Source: Pseudomonas lactis (lineage in GTDB: Bacteria > Pseudomonadota > Gammaproteobacteria > Pseudomonadales > Pseudomonadaceae). Taken from it: 64,000 nucleotides of DNA. The first letter of the stretch is position 1, and every line of letters starts with the position of its first letter. The notes beneath the pieces were generated by a model, which was not told the origin of the DNA, searched no databases, and worked only from the letters and a program-made list of their open reading frames with translations. The position numbers and the translations under genes were made by a program. The DNA is taken from the NCBI RefSeq assembly GCF_001439845.1, contig NZ_JYLO01000021.1:1-64000 (forward strand), read 5' to 3'. Positions 33,904-42,428 of the stretch are shown one piece after another.

Positions 33904-35148
33904 GTGTCGCGTAGACGCGTCGTAGTCACCGGTATGGGTATGTTGTCGCCACTGGGTACGGATGTGCCGAGCAGTTGGGAGGGCATTCTGGCTGGCCGCA
34001 GTGGTATTGGTCTGATCGAACACACGGACCTTTCTGCCTATTCCACCCGTTTTGGCGGCTCGGTAAAGGGCTTCAATGTCGAGGAATATCTCTCGATCAA
34101 AGAGTCCCGCAAGCTCGACCTGTTCATTCAGTACGGCCTGGCTGCCGGTTTTCAGGCGGTGCGTAACGCTGGCCTGGAAGTCACCGACGCCAACCGTGAC
34201 CGCATCGGCGTGGCCATGGGTTCGGGTATTGGCGGTCTGACCAATATCGAAGAAACCAGCCGTACGCTGCATGAGACTGGCCCACGTCGAATTTCACCGT
34301 TCTTCGTACCGGGCTCGATCATCAATATGATTTCCGGCTTCCTGTCCATCCACCTGGGAGCACAGGGACCTAACTACGCAATCGCCACGGCGTGCACCAC
34401 CGGCACCCACTGCATTGGCATGGCGGCACGCAACATCGCGTACGACGAAGCTGACGTGATGATCGCCGGTGGCGCCGAAATGGCCGCGTGCGGCCTGGGC
34501 ATGGGCGGCTTCGGCGCATCCCGTGCGCTGTCGACCCGCAATGACGAGCCGACCCGTGCCAGCCGTCCGTGGGACAAAGGCCGTGACGGCTTCGTGCTGT
34601 CCGACGGTGCCGGTGCGCTGGTGCTTGAAGAGTTGGAGCACGCCAAGGCGCGTGGCGCCACCATCTACGCCGAACTGATCGGTTTTGGCATGAGCGGTGA
34701 CGCCTACCACATGACCTCACCGCCGTCCGACGGAGCGGGTGCTGCGCGTTGCATCACCAATGCCCTGCGCGATGCGAAGGTCAACCCCGACCAGGTGCAG
34801 TACATCAACGCCCATGGCACTTCGACCCCGACTGGCGACCTGGCGGAAGCCGAGGCCATCAAGTCGGTGTTCGGTGAGCATGCCTACAAGCTGGCAGTCA
34901 GCTCCACCAAGTCCATGACCGGCCACCTGTTGGGTGCGGCGGGCGCGGTCGAGGCGATCTTCAGTGTGATGGCAATCAGGGATCAGGTCGCTCCGCCGAC
35001 CATCAACCTTGACGAGCCTGACGAAGGCTGCGACCTGAACTTCGTGCCCCACGAAGCGCAACCCATGCCGATCGACGTGGCGATTTCCAACTCGTTCGGT
35101 TTCGGTGGCACCAACGGTTCCCTGGTGTTTCGCCGGTTCGCCGAATGA
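33904..35148 (+). CDS. fabF: Beta-ketoacyl-ACP synthase II
   Basis: FabF condenses malonyl-ACP with acyl-ACP and controls temperature-dependent unsaturated fatty-acid content. It has 414 residues. The catalytic Cys is in IATACTTGTHCIG, and the two histidines are in INAHGTSTPTGD and SSTKSMTGHLLGAAG. A GTG start after AGGAGAG fits the family N-terminus SRRRVVVTGMGM. The stop overlaps the pabC start. Confidence 0.97.
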   Translation: MSRRRVVVTGMGMLSPLGTDVPSSWEGILAGRSGIGLIEHTDLSAYSTRFGGSVKGFNVEEYLSIKESRKLDLFIQYGLAAGFQAVRNAGLEVTDANRDRIGVAMGSGIGGLTNIEETSRTLHETGPRRISPFFVPGSIINMISGFLSIHLGAQGPNYAIATACTTGTHCIGMAARNIAYDEADVMIAGGAEMAACGLGMGGFGASRALSTRNDEPTRASRPWDKGRDGFVLSDGAGALVLEELEHAKARGATIYAELIGFGMSGDAYHMTSPPSDGAGAARCITNALRDAKVNPDQVQYINAHGTSTPTGDLAEAEAIKSVFGEHAYKLAVSSTKSMTGHLLGAAGAVEAIFSVMAIRDQVAPPTINLDEPDEGCDLNFVPHEAQPMPIDVAISNSFGFGGTNGSLVFRRFAE

Positions 35149-35963
35149 TGCACAGCTGGGTCGACGGTCAGCCAGCGGACAACGTGCCCCTGAAAGATCG
35201 CGGCCTGGCGTATGGCGATGGGGTCTTCGAGACCATCGCCGTCAAGGCCGGGCAGCCGTTGCTGCTCGACCGTCACCTGCAACGCCTGGAAGAGGGTTGC
35301 AGGCGTTTGGCATTGGTGGTGGATCACGGGTTGATTCGCCACGAAGTGCTGACCTTCGCCACTGCCCTTGGCGACGGGATTCTCAAATTGATCCTTACCC
35401 GTGGCGACAGCTTGCGCGGTTATGGCATCAACCCTGGCGCGCCGGTGCGCCGCATCTTGCAGGGCAGTGCGCCCGCTGTTTACCCACCCACTCATGAAGT
35501 CGAAGGCGTGCGCCTGTTTGCGTGTGCCACGCGTTTGGCGCAGCAGCCGCTGCTGGCCGGTATCAAGCACCTCAATCGTTTGGAGCAGGTGATCGCGCGT
35601 GCCGAATGGCAAGATACCGAACATGCCGAAGGCCTGATGCTGGACATGTCTGGTCGGGTGATCGAAGGCATATTCAGCAACCTTTTCCTGGTGCGCAACG
35701 GCTTGTTACTAACCGCTGATCTGAGCCGTTGTGGCGTTGCCGGCGTAATGCGCGCCGAAGTGCTGGCCCAGGCACAAGCGCTGGGCGTCCCGGTGGCCGT
35801 GGCCGACATCAGTATTGAGCAATTGCAACAGGCCGATGAAGTCTTCGTCTGCAACAGCGTATATGGCATTTGGCCGGTGCGTGGCTGCGCTGCGATGAGC
35901 TGGCCGGTTGGGCCGCTCACCCGTAAACTGCAGGGCATTGTTCGCGCGTTATTGGATATTTGA
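35145..35963 (+). CDS. pabC: Aminodeoxychorismate lyase
   Basis: PabC splits 4-amino-4-deoxychorismate to p-aminobenzoate and pyruvate in folate synthesis. It is a fold-type IV PLP enzyme of 272 residues with DRGLAYGDGVFETIAVKAG and the PLP lysine in AGIKHLNRLEQVIAR. The start is ATGATG overlapping the fabF stop; either ATG (35145 or 35148) is possible. The location after fabF is conserved across gamma-proteobacteria. Confidence 0.95.
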   Translation: MMHSWVDGQPADNVPLKDRGLAYGDGVFETIAVKAGQPLLLDRHLQRLEEGCRRLALVVDHGLIRHEVLTFATALGDGILKLILTRGDSLRGYGINPGAPVRRILQGSAPAVYPPTHEVEGVRLFACATRLAQQPLLAGIKHLNRLEQVIARAEWQDTEHAEGLMLDMSGRVIEGIFSNLFLVRNGLLLTADLSRCGVAGVMRAEVLAQAQALGVPVAVADISIEQLQQADEVFVCNSVYGIWPVRGCAAMSWPVGPLTRKLQGIVRALLDI

Positions 35964-35964
35964 G

Positions 35965-37101
35965 TTGATACGAAAACTGGTGTTACTGCTGCAGATCAGC
36001 CTGGTCTCGGCGGCGTTGCTCGTGGGCTTTTCGGCCTGGAAACTCGACTCTGCCCTCAAGCAGCCCCTGAAGCTGCCTCAGGAGCAGTTACTCGACGTAC
36101 CCGCTGGCGCTACGCCGACGGGCACCTTCAATCGTCTGGAAGCCGACGGCGTGCTCGACGATGCCTTTTGGCTGCGCCTGTACTGGCGCTTCAACCTCGA
36201 AGGCCAGCCGCTGCACAGCGGTGAGTACCGCATGAGTCCGGGCCTTACCGCTGAGGGTTTGATCGGCCTGTGGCAGCGCGGCGAAGTGGTGCAGTACAGC
36301 CTGACCTTGGTGGAGGGCTGGAATTTCCGTCAGGTGCGCACCGCCCTGGCCAAGCATGAAAAGATCGTGCAGACCCTGGCGGGCCTGACTGACAGCGAAG
36401 TGATGGATAAGCTCGGCCACCCAGGTGTGTTTCCTGAGGGGCGGTTCTTCCCCGACACCTACCGTTTTGTTCGCGGCATGACCGATGTCGAATTCCTGAA
36501 AAAAGCCTACAACCGCCTGGACGATGTACTCGCCCAGGAGTGGAGCAAGCGGGCTGCCGACGCGCCCTACACCGACCCTTACCAAGCGCTGATCATGGCG
36601 TCGCTGGTGGAAAAGGAGACCGGTGTGCCCCAGGAGCGCGGGCAGATTGCCGGTGTGTTTGTGCGTCGCCTGAAGATCGGTATGCTGCTGCAGACCGACC
36701 CCACCGTGATCTACGGCCTGGGTGAGCGCTACAACGGTAAATTGACCCGGGCCCACCTCAAGGAAGCCAACCCCTACAACACCTACATGGTCGCCGGCCT
36801 ACCGCCTACGCCCATCGCGATGGTCGGCCGCGAGGCGATCCATGCCGCGTTGAACCCGGTGCCGGGCAGCAGCCTGTATTTCGTCGCCCGTGGCGATGGC
36901 AGCCATATTTTCTCGGATAACCTGGATGCGCATAATGCCGCCGTGCGTGAGTTCCAGCTCAAGCGCCGTGCCGATTACCGTTCCAGCCCGGCCCCGGTGG
37001 TGAAACCGCTGGAAGATTCGGCACCTTCCAGCGATGCACCCACCCCCGACGCACCGATCGAGCCCGCGCCGGACACTACCGCGCCGCAAAGCCCGCAATG
37101 A
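35965..37101 (+). CDS. mltG: Endolytic murein transglycosylase MltG
   Basis: MltG cuts nascent peptidoglycan strands in the periplasm and helps set glycan length. The best start is TTG at 35965, one base after the pabC stop, giving 378 residues that begin with a membrane helix (LVLLLQISLVSAALLVGFSAW). The catalytic Glu lies in IMASLVEKETGVPQER; GLPPTPI and NPVPGSSLYFVARGDGSH are further signatures. The C-terminal 40 residues are Pro/Ala/Asp-rich and probably disordered. Confidence 0.94.
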   Translation: MIRKLVLLLQISLVSAALLVGFSAWKLDSALKQPLKLPQEQLLDVPAGATPTGTFNRLEADGVLDDAFWLRLYWRFNLEGQPLHSGEYRMSPGLTAEGLIGLWQRGEVVQYSLTLVEGWNFRQVRTALAKHEKIVQTLAGLTDSEVMDKLGHPGVFPEGRFFPDTYRFVRGMTDVEFLKKAYNRLDDVLAQEWSKRAADAPYTDPYQALIMASLVEKETGVPQERGQIAGVFVRRLKIGMLLQTDPTVIYGLGERYNGKLTRAHLKEANPYNTYMVAGLPPTPIAMVGREAIHAALNPVPGSSLYFVARGDGSHIFSDNLDAHNAAVREFQLKRRADYRSSPAPVVKPLEDSAPSSDAPTPDAPIEPAPDTTAPQSPQ

Positions 37102-37120
37102 CTCTGACTAAGGACTGCCT

Positions 37121-37753
37121 GTGACTGGCTTGTTTATTACCCTGGAAGGCCCGGAAGGCGCCGGCAAAAGCACTAACCGTGACTACCTGGCCGAGCGCCT
37201 GCGTGCGCAGGGCATCGAGGTGGTGCTGACCCGTGAGCCGGGCGGTACGCCTTTGGCTGAGCGCATCCGTGAAGTCCTGCTGGCCCCGGGTGACGAGCCG
37301 ATGAACGCGGACACCGAGTTGCTCCTGGTGTTTGCCGCCCGGGCCCAGCACTTGGCCGAAGTGATTCGCCCAGCCCTGGCGCGGGGTGCCGTGGTGATCT
37401 GCGATCGTTTCACGGATTCCACCTACGCCTACCAGGGCGGGGGGCGGGGCTTGTCCATGGAGCGCATCGCCACCCTGGAAACCTTCGTGCAAGGCGATCT
37501 GCGCCCCGACCTGACCCTGTTGTTCGACCTGCCGGTGGAAGTGGGCATGGCCCGCGCCAGTGCGCGGGGCCGCCTGGACCGTTTCGAGTTGGAAGGCCTG
37601 GCCTTTTTTGATGCGGTGCGCAGTGCTTTTCTGCAGCGCGCCCAGGCTGAGCCCGCACGTTATTACCTGTTGGACGCCGCCCAGCCGCTGAGCCAGGTGC
37701 AACAGGCGATCGACGCGCTGTTGCCCACCCTGTTGGAGCGTAACCGTGGCTGA
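37121..37753 (+). CDS. tmk: Thymidylate kinase
   Basis: Tmk phosphorylates dTMP to dTDP. The GTG-started, 210-residue protein has the P-loop GPEGAGKST, the DR motif DRFTDSTYAYQGGGRG and the lid ASARGRLDRFE. Its end overlaps the holB start by eight bases. Confidence 0.97.
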   Translation: MTGLFITLEGPEGAGKSTNRDYLAERLRAQGIEVVLTREPGGTPLAERIREVLLAPGDEPMNADTELLLVFAARAQHLAEVIRPALARGAVVICDRFTDSTYAYQGGGRGLSMERIATLETFVQGDLRPDLTLLFDLPVEVGMARASARGRLDRFELEGLAFFDAVRSAFLQRAQAEPARYYLLDAAQPLSQVQQAIDALLPTLLERNRG

Positions 37754-38735
37754 GTCCTACCCGTGGCAGGACGGACTCTGGCAGCAACTGGCAGGGCGCG
37801 CCCAGCACGCCCACGCCTATCTGCTGCATGGGCCGGTGGGCATCGGTAAACGCCACCTCGCCGAACGCCTGATGGGCAGCCTGTTGTGCCAACGCCCAGT
37901 CAACCTGGAGGCGTGTGGCGAGTGCAAGTCCTGCCTGTTGCTCAAGGCCGGCAGTCACCCGGACAACTATGTGCTGGAACCCGAGGAAGCGCATAAGGCC
38001 ATCAAGGTCGACCAGGTGCGCGACCTGGTCAGCTTCGTGGTACAGACCGCGCAGATGGGCGGGCGCAAAGTGGTACTGATCGAGCCGGTCGAGGCGATGA
38101 ATATCAACGCGGCTAACGCCTTGCTCAAAAGTCTTGAAGAGCCGTCCGGCGATACCGTGCTGTTGCTGGTGAGCCACCAGTCCAGCCGCTTGTTGCCGAC
38201 CATTCGCAGCCGTTGCGTGCAGCAGGCTTGCCCGTTGCCCAGCGAAGCCATGAGCCTGCAATGGCTGGCGCAGGCCTTGCCGGAATGCAGCGCGGAAGAA
38301 CGCGGCGAGTTGCTGACCCTGGCGGCCGGTTCGCCTTTGGCGGCAGTGAAGCTGCAGGCCCAGGGCGTGCGCGAACAGCGTGCACTGGTCGTGGATGGCG
38401 TGAAGAAACTACTCAAGCAGGAACTGTCCGCCACGCAACTGGCCGAAAGCGCCTGGAAGGACATTCCGCTGTTGCTGCTGTTCGACTGGTTCTGCGACTG
38501 GTCCAGCCTGATCCTGCGCTATCAGCTTACCCAGGATGAGAGCGGCCTGGGCCTGGCGGATATGCGCAAGGTCGTGCAATACCTGGCGCAAAAAAGTGCC
38601 CAGGACAAAGTGCTCAACATCCAGGACTGGATCCTCGCCCAGCGTCAGAAAGTCCTCGGCAAGGCCAACCTCAACCGCGTGCTGTTGCTCGAGGCATTGC
38701 TGGTGCAGTGGGTAGGCCTGCTCGGGCGCCGTTAA
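37746..38735 (+). CDS. holB: DNA polymerase III subunit delta prime
   Basis: HolB is a rigid stator of the clamp loader. The 329-residue AAA+ protein has HAYLLHGPVGIGKRHLAERL (P-loop region), zinc-binding cysteines in CGECKSCLLL, the sensor region EAMNINAANALLKSLEEPS and an arginine-finger SRC motif (TIRSRCVQQ). It starts with GTG within tmk. Confidence 0.95.
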   Translation: MAESYPWQDGLWQQLAGRAQHAHAYLLHGPVGIGKRHLAERLMGSLLCQRPVNLEACGECKSCLLLKAGSHPDNYVLEPEEAHKAIKVDQVRDLVSFVVQTAQMGGRKVVLIEPVEAMNINAANALLKSLEEPSGDTVLLLVSHQSSRLLPTIRSRCVQQACPLPSEAMSLQWLAQALPECSAEERGELLTLAAGSPLAAVKLQAQGVREQRALVVDGVKKLLKQELSATQLAESAWKDIPLLLLFDWFCDWSSLILRYQLTQDESGLGLADMRKVVQYLAQKSAQDKVLNIQDWILAQRQKVLGKANLNRVLLLEALLVQWVGLLGRR

Positions 38736-38797
38736 ATTCCGTGGCCGACGGGTGTATCGTTGGCCCTACCTCTTTTGTGACTTAAGCCCTGATTCCT

Positions 38798-39583
38798 ATG
38801 CTCGTAGATTCCCATTGCCACCTTGATCGCCTCGACCTTGCCCAGCACGGCGGCTCCCTCGACGCCGCCCTTGAAGCTGCCCGCCAGCGTGGGGTAGGGC
38901 ACTTCCTGTGCATTGGCGTCAGCGCCGACAACGCCGCCGACGTCAAAGCCCTGGCTGATCGCTACGCCGACGTCGATTGCTCGGTGGGCATTCACCCGCT
39001 TGACCTCAAGCCTGGCGAAGCCCCGGCGCTCGATTGGTTACTGGGTGAACTCAACCACCCGCGGGTCGTGGCTATTGGCGAAACCGGCCTGGACTACCAC
39101 TACGAGCCTGAAGCTGCCGAGTTGCAACAGGCCTCGTTCCGCCTGCACCTGCAAGCCGCCCAGCAGACGCGCAAGCCGGTGATTGTCCATACCCGAGGCG
39201 CCCGTGCCGATACCCTGGCCTTGCTGCGTGAAGCCGCGTTGCCGCAGGCTGGCGTGCTTCATTGCTTTACCGAAGACTGGGACATGGCCAAGGCGGCCCT
39301 GGACCTGGGGTTCTATATTTCCCTGTCGGGCATCGTCACCTTCCGCAATGCCGACGCGCTGCGCGATGTGGCCCGCCAGGTGCCTGCCGACCGCCTGTTG
39401 GTGGAAACCGACTCGCCGTACCTGGCACCCATCCCCCATCGCGGCAAGCCGAACCTGCCCGAATATGTACGTGACGTGGCTGATTACCTGGCGATGCTGC
39501 GCGGTGAGCCTTACGAGCGTTTTGCCGAGCAGACCACTGAAAACTTCAAGCGCCTGTTCCCGCTGGCTCACGTAGCAGGTTAA
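38798..39583 (+). CDS. tatD: TatD-family metal-dependent hydrolase
   Basis: This 261-residue TIM-barrel nuclease-like protein has metal ligands in VDSHCHLDRL, GETGLDYHYE, VIHTRGA, LHCFTED and VETDSPYLAPIPHRGK. TatD-type enzymes show 3'-5' exonuclease activity in quality control. The 62-base gap after holB contains no pilZ, which I would expect here from P. aeruginosa gene order. Confidence 0.93.
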   Translation: MLVDSHCHLDRLDLAQHGGSLDAALEAARQRGVGHFLCIGVSADNAADVKALADRYADVDCSVGIHPLDLKPGEAPALDWLLGELNHPRVVAIGETGLDYHYEPEAAELQQASFRLHLQAAQQTRKPVIVHTRGARADTLALLREAALPQAGVLHCFTEDWDMAKAALDLGFYISLSGIVTFRNADALRDVARQVPADRLLVETDSPYLAPIPHRGKPNLPEYVRDVADYLAMLRGEPYERFAEQTTENFKRLFPLAHVAG

Positions 39584-39601
39584 AGCGGCCGAATCGCAGG
39601 C

Positions 39602-39720
39602 AAAAAAAACCCGGGTTCTGGGGGGTGAATCCGGGCTAAGACCATTAGGAGTAAAACAAGGGCACGCAGTCCGTCGGTACCCAGGTCGACGCGTCACTTG
39701 GGGGAGATGTCGCGCCGACA
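39602..39720 (-). ncRNA. rgsA: Probable sRNA RgsA (P16)
   Basis: On the minus strand a nine-pair hairpin (CCCGGATTC / GAACCCGGG) is followed by eight T residues at 39602-39609, a strong terminator with no upstream protein gene. A CAATACT-like -10 at 39726-39732 would start an RNA near 39720, about 119 bases long. RgsA is an RpoS/Gac-linked sRNA of about this size encoded next to tatD in Pseudomonas. Identity is inferred from location, orientation and size; the 5' end is approximate. Confidence 0.62.
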
Positions 39721-40028
39721 GTTGAAGTATTGACCACTATCCCATTCAGTCCAGTCGTGATTGATCGTTTTTTAAACAGATTTGGAATACGCCGCCTTCG
39801 CTTGAGTTCTCATTGCGCTGATGGGCGGGTTCAGATGTTGCGTATTATTTCTGACTGATAACCACGAAATCGTTGGCGCATTGAAAGTTATGTGCCTGGC
39901 GGGTTCACATAGACATTGCCCAACGACCGTTCAGTCGGGATAATCCCTCGCATCGGGTAAATCGTATCGCCACGTATCCATGGCGCTGCGCAACCCTCCC
40001 TATTTCCGACCTTTGCAGACTCTTCCTC

Positions 40029-40694
40029 ATGCACAAAGAACCCCGTAAGGTCCGTGAGTTTCGCCGCCGTGAGCAGGAAATTCTCGACACCGCGCTCAAG
40101 CTGTTCCTCGAACAAGGTGAAGACAGCGTCACCGTCGAGATGATTGCGGATGCCGTGGGTATCGGCAAAGGCACGATCTACAAACACTTCAAGTCCAAGG
40201 CCGAAATCTACCTGCGCCTGATGCTCGACTACGAGCGCGATTTGAACGAGTTGCTGCACTCGGCCGATGTCGACAAAGACAAGGAAGCCCTGTCCCGCGC
40301 TTACTTCGAGTTCCGCATGCGTGACCCGCAGCGCTATCGCCTGTTCGACCGCCTGGAAGAGAAGGTGGTCAAAGGTCACCAAGTGCCGGAGATGGTCGAG
40401 GAGCTGCACAAGATCCGCGCCTCGAACTTCGAACGACTGACCCTGCTGATCAAGGGCCGTATCAGCGAAGGCAAGCTTGAAGACGTGCCTCCGTATTTCC
40501 ACTACTGCGCCGCCTGGGCCCTGGTGCATGGCGCTGTGGCGCTGTACCACTCGCCATTCTGGAGCAATGTGCTGGAAGATCAGGAAGGTTTCTTCCAATT
40601 CCTGATGGACATCGGCGTGCGCATGGGCAACAAGCGCAAGCACAGCCCGGAACTGCCGGGCGCCGAGAAGAGCGGCGAAACCCCTGCCACGTAA
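40029..40694 (+). CDS. TetR family transcriptional regulator
   Basis: The 221-residue regulator has its N-terminal HTH in RRREQEILDTALKLFLEQGEDSVTVEMIADAVGIGKGTIYKHFKSKAEIYLRLM. The remainder is the helical ligand-binding domain. The C-terminus is basic and Ser/Pro-rich (NKRKHSPELPGAEKSGETPAT). A homologue sits two genes from tatD in P. aeruginosa. Targets are unknown; no divergent partner gene is present, since the upstream gap carries rgsA. Confidence 0.92.
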   Translation: MHKEPRKVREFRRREQEILDTALKLFLEQGEDSVTVEMIADAVGIGKGTIYKHFKSKAEIYLRLMLDYERDLNELLHSADVDKDKEALSRAYFEFRMRDPQRYRLFDRLEEKVVKGHQVPEMVEELHKIRASNFERLTLLIKGRISEGKLEDVPPYFHYCAAWALVHGAVALYHSPFWSNVLEDQEGFFQFLMDIGVRMGNKRKHSPELPGAEKSGETPAT

Positions 40695-40833
40695 GTTATT
40701 CGCCACAGTGATGGCGCAATGATTTGCTGCCAGGCGCAGTAACCCAGGAATATACTCAGGCAAGGACCTTGCTAAAAGCTGAGTTATGAGTCAGCTTTTA
40801 GCGCGCCCGAATTATCCTCTGCCGGAGTGATCC

Positions 40834-41802
40834 ATGATCGTTGATCGTCAAGGCAGGCGTTTTCGCAATTTGCGGATCAGCCTGACTTCAGCCTGCAACT
40901 ATGCGTGTACCTATTGCGTGCCCGACGGCAAGCGGCTGGTGGCTGCCCAGGATGAACTGTCGGCCCAAGCCATGGCCCGGGGCGTGGCTTACCTGATCGA
41001 AGCGGCGGGTATCGAGCGCTTGCGCATTACTGGCGGTGAGCCGCTGGTCAGCCCCAAGCTGGAAGCCTTCATGGGCGCGGTAGGGCAGATGGGCCTGAGC
41101 GACATCAGCCTGACCACCAACGGCCAACTGCTGGCGCGCAAACTGCCGTTGCTGGTGGCTGCCGGCATTCGGCGCATCAATGTCTCCCTCGACACGCTGG
41201 ATGCCGACGCTTTCCGCAGCATCGCCCGTGGCGGCGACCTGGCCACGGTGCTCGATGGCATGGATCAGGCCAGTGCTGCCGGGATCAAGATCAAGGTCAA
41301 CATGGTGCCTTTGCGCGGCCAGAACCTGGACCAGGTGATGCCGCTGCTCGATTACTGCCTGCAGCGTGGTTACGAGCTGCGCTTTATCGAACTGATGCGC
41401 ATGGGCCACCTGGCTAAAGACTCCAACGCATTCCTGCAACAGTTCGTCAGCTTGCAACAGCTGCTCAGCTTGATCGGCGAGCAACATGAATATCTGCAAG
41501 CCAACGCGCCCGTCGATGCGACAGCGGTACGTTATGAAGTGCCGGGCAAGGGCTTCTTCGGCGTGATCGCCAACGAGAGCGTACCCTTCTGCCGCACCTG
41601 TTCGCGGTTGCGATTGTCCTCCACCGGTTGGCTGCATGGGTGCCTGTCGTCCAGCAATCGCCATTATGTCGGTGACTTGCTCGATCAACCTCGTCACCAG
41701 GCATTGCCGGCGTTGCAGGGCTTGTTGATGAAAGCCTTGGCTGACAAGCAGGAAGTGGCGTTTTCCGGCGGTGCCACGATCATGAAGATCATCGGCGGCT
41801 GA
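40834..41802 (+). CDS. moaA: GTP 3',8-cyclase MoaA
   Basis: This radical-SAM enzyme starts molybdopterin synthesis from GTP together with MoaC. In its 322 residues the N-terminal cluster motif is CNYACTYC (CxxxCxxC) and the SAM loop is ITGGEPLV. The second cluster is CRTCSRLRLSSTGWLHGC, and the protein ends in the required Gly-Gly tail (MKIIGG). It stands alone, without moaBCDE; Pseudomonas genomes can carry two moaA genes, so this may be a paralogue. GGAGTGATCC precedes the ATG. Confidence 0.93.
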   Translation: MIVDRQGRRFRNLRISLTSACNYACTYCVPDGKRLVAAQDELSAQAMARGVAYLIEAAGIERLRITGGEPLVSPKLEAFMGAVGQMGLSDISLTTNGQLLARKLPLLVAAGIRRINVSLDTLDADAFRSIARGGDLATVLDGMDQASAAGIKIKVNMVPLRGQNLDQVMPLLDYCLQRGYELRFIELMRMGHLAKDSNAFLQQFVSLQQLLSLIGEQHEYLQANAPVDATAVRYEVPGKGFFGVIANESVPFCRTCSRLRLSSTGWLHGCLSSSNRHYVGDLLDQPRHQALPALQGLLMKALADKQEVAFSGGATIMKIIGG

Positions 41803-41829
41803 TCCCGTTTTAATTCAGTTGCACATCAG

Positions 41830-42284
41830 TGGTAGGAGCTGGCTTGCCAGCGATGCTTATAGATCCTTCACAGCTTTCTAGGTTGTAGCCACCGACGGTC
41901 ACCACGATGCGATGCGAGCCGCTCTTGATCTTGCTTTTGATCTCAGGCGCCCCGTTAAACCACGCTGGCCGGAATTCGACAGGGATTTGGGGGGGGAACC
42001 GGCAGGGATGCCGGTTTAGCCGTCCCGCGCCATGGATGGCGCGTGGCGGCGGCCCCCCAAATCACTGGTGGATTACGGGCACACCGAGCCTAAGCGAGGT
42101 GCCGAGTGGTGGGGCAAGAGCCCTTTGGTTACTTTGGGCTGGGCCGGCATTCCGGCTTTTCCAAAGTGAGCCGCCGTCAGGGCGGAACCCTAAGTGGCCG
42201 TTACCGCAGCAATGGATATGTACACGGCCCAACTGTGTTGACTGTCAGGCCGCCATCGCAGGCAAGTCAGCTCCCACAGTTTGA
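41830..42284. repeat. Composite intergenic repeat, copy 3 (inverted, with a different middle)
   Basis: The element is inverted relative to copies 1 and 2. Shared blocks include CTTTTGATCTCAGGCGCCCC, the GCGCCATGGATGGCGC palindrome, GAGGTGCCGAGTGGTGGGGC, and CCCTAAGTGGCCGTTAC. REP units sit at both ends (GGAGCTGGCTTGCC near 41835; GGCAAGTCAGCTCCCACAG near 42260). The part around 41970-42070 is replaced by unrelated sequence with its own inverted pair (ATTTGGGGGG / CCCCCCAAAT). No credible gene is seen. Confidence 0.75.
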
Positions 42285-42375
42285 CTGCGGGGTGTCAGGT
42301 AGGTATGTGTCGGCTGTCCGGTCGCCACGGGGGCAAGATGCCTTGCCACAGGTGGACTACGGTGCGCTTGGAACA

Positions 42376-42414
42376 TAAAAAAAGGTGCGACCCTCGCGGA
42401 TCGCACCTTTTTTA
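42376..42414 (-). terminator. Terminator downstream of the phosphate transporter
   Basis: AAAGGTGCGA and TCGCACCTTT pair across CCCTCGCGGA with A7 and T6 flanks. On the minus strand it follows the pit stop by about 15 bases; it can also stop plus-strand transcripts. Confidence 0.9.
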
Positions 42415-42428
42415 TTGCCGGCTGGCTA

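Noticed and set aside
39640..39820. Minus-strand frames ITTGLNGIVV... and DWTEWDSGQYF... in the tatD-TetR gap
   Set aside because: Neither has a plausible start with a Shine-Dalgarno, and two frames being open over a short span fits an sRNA region better than a small protein.
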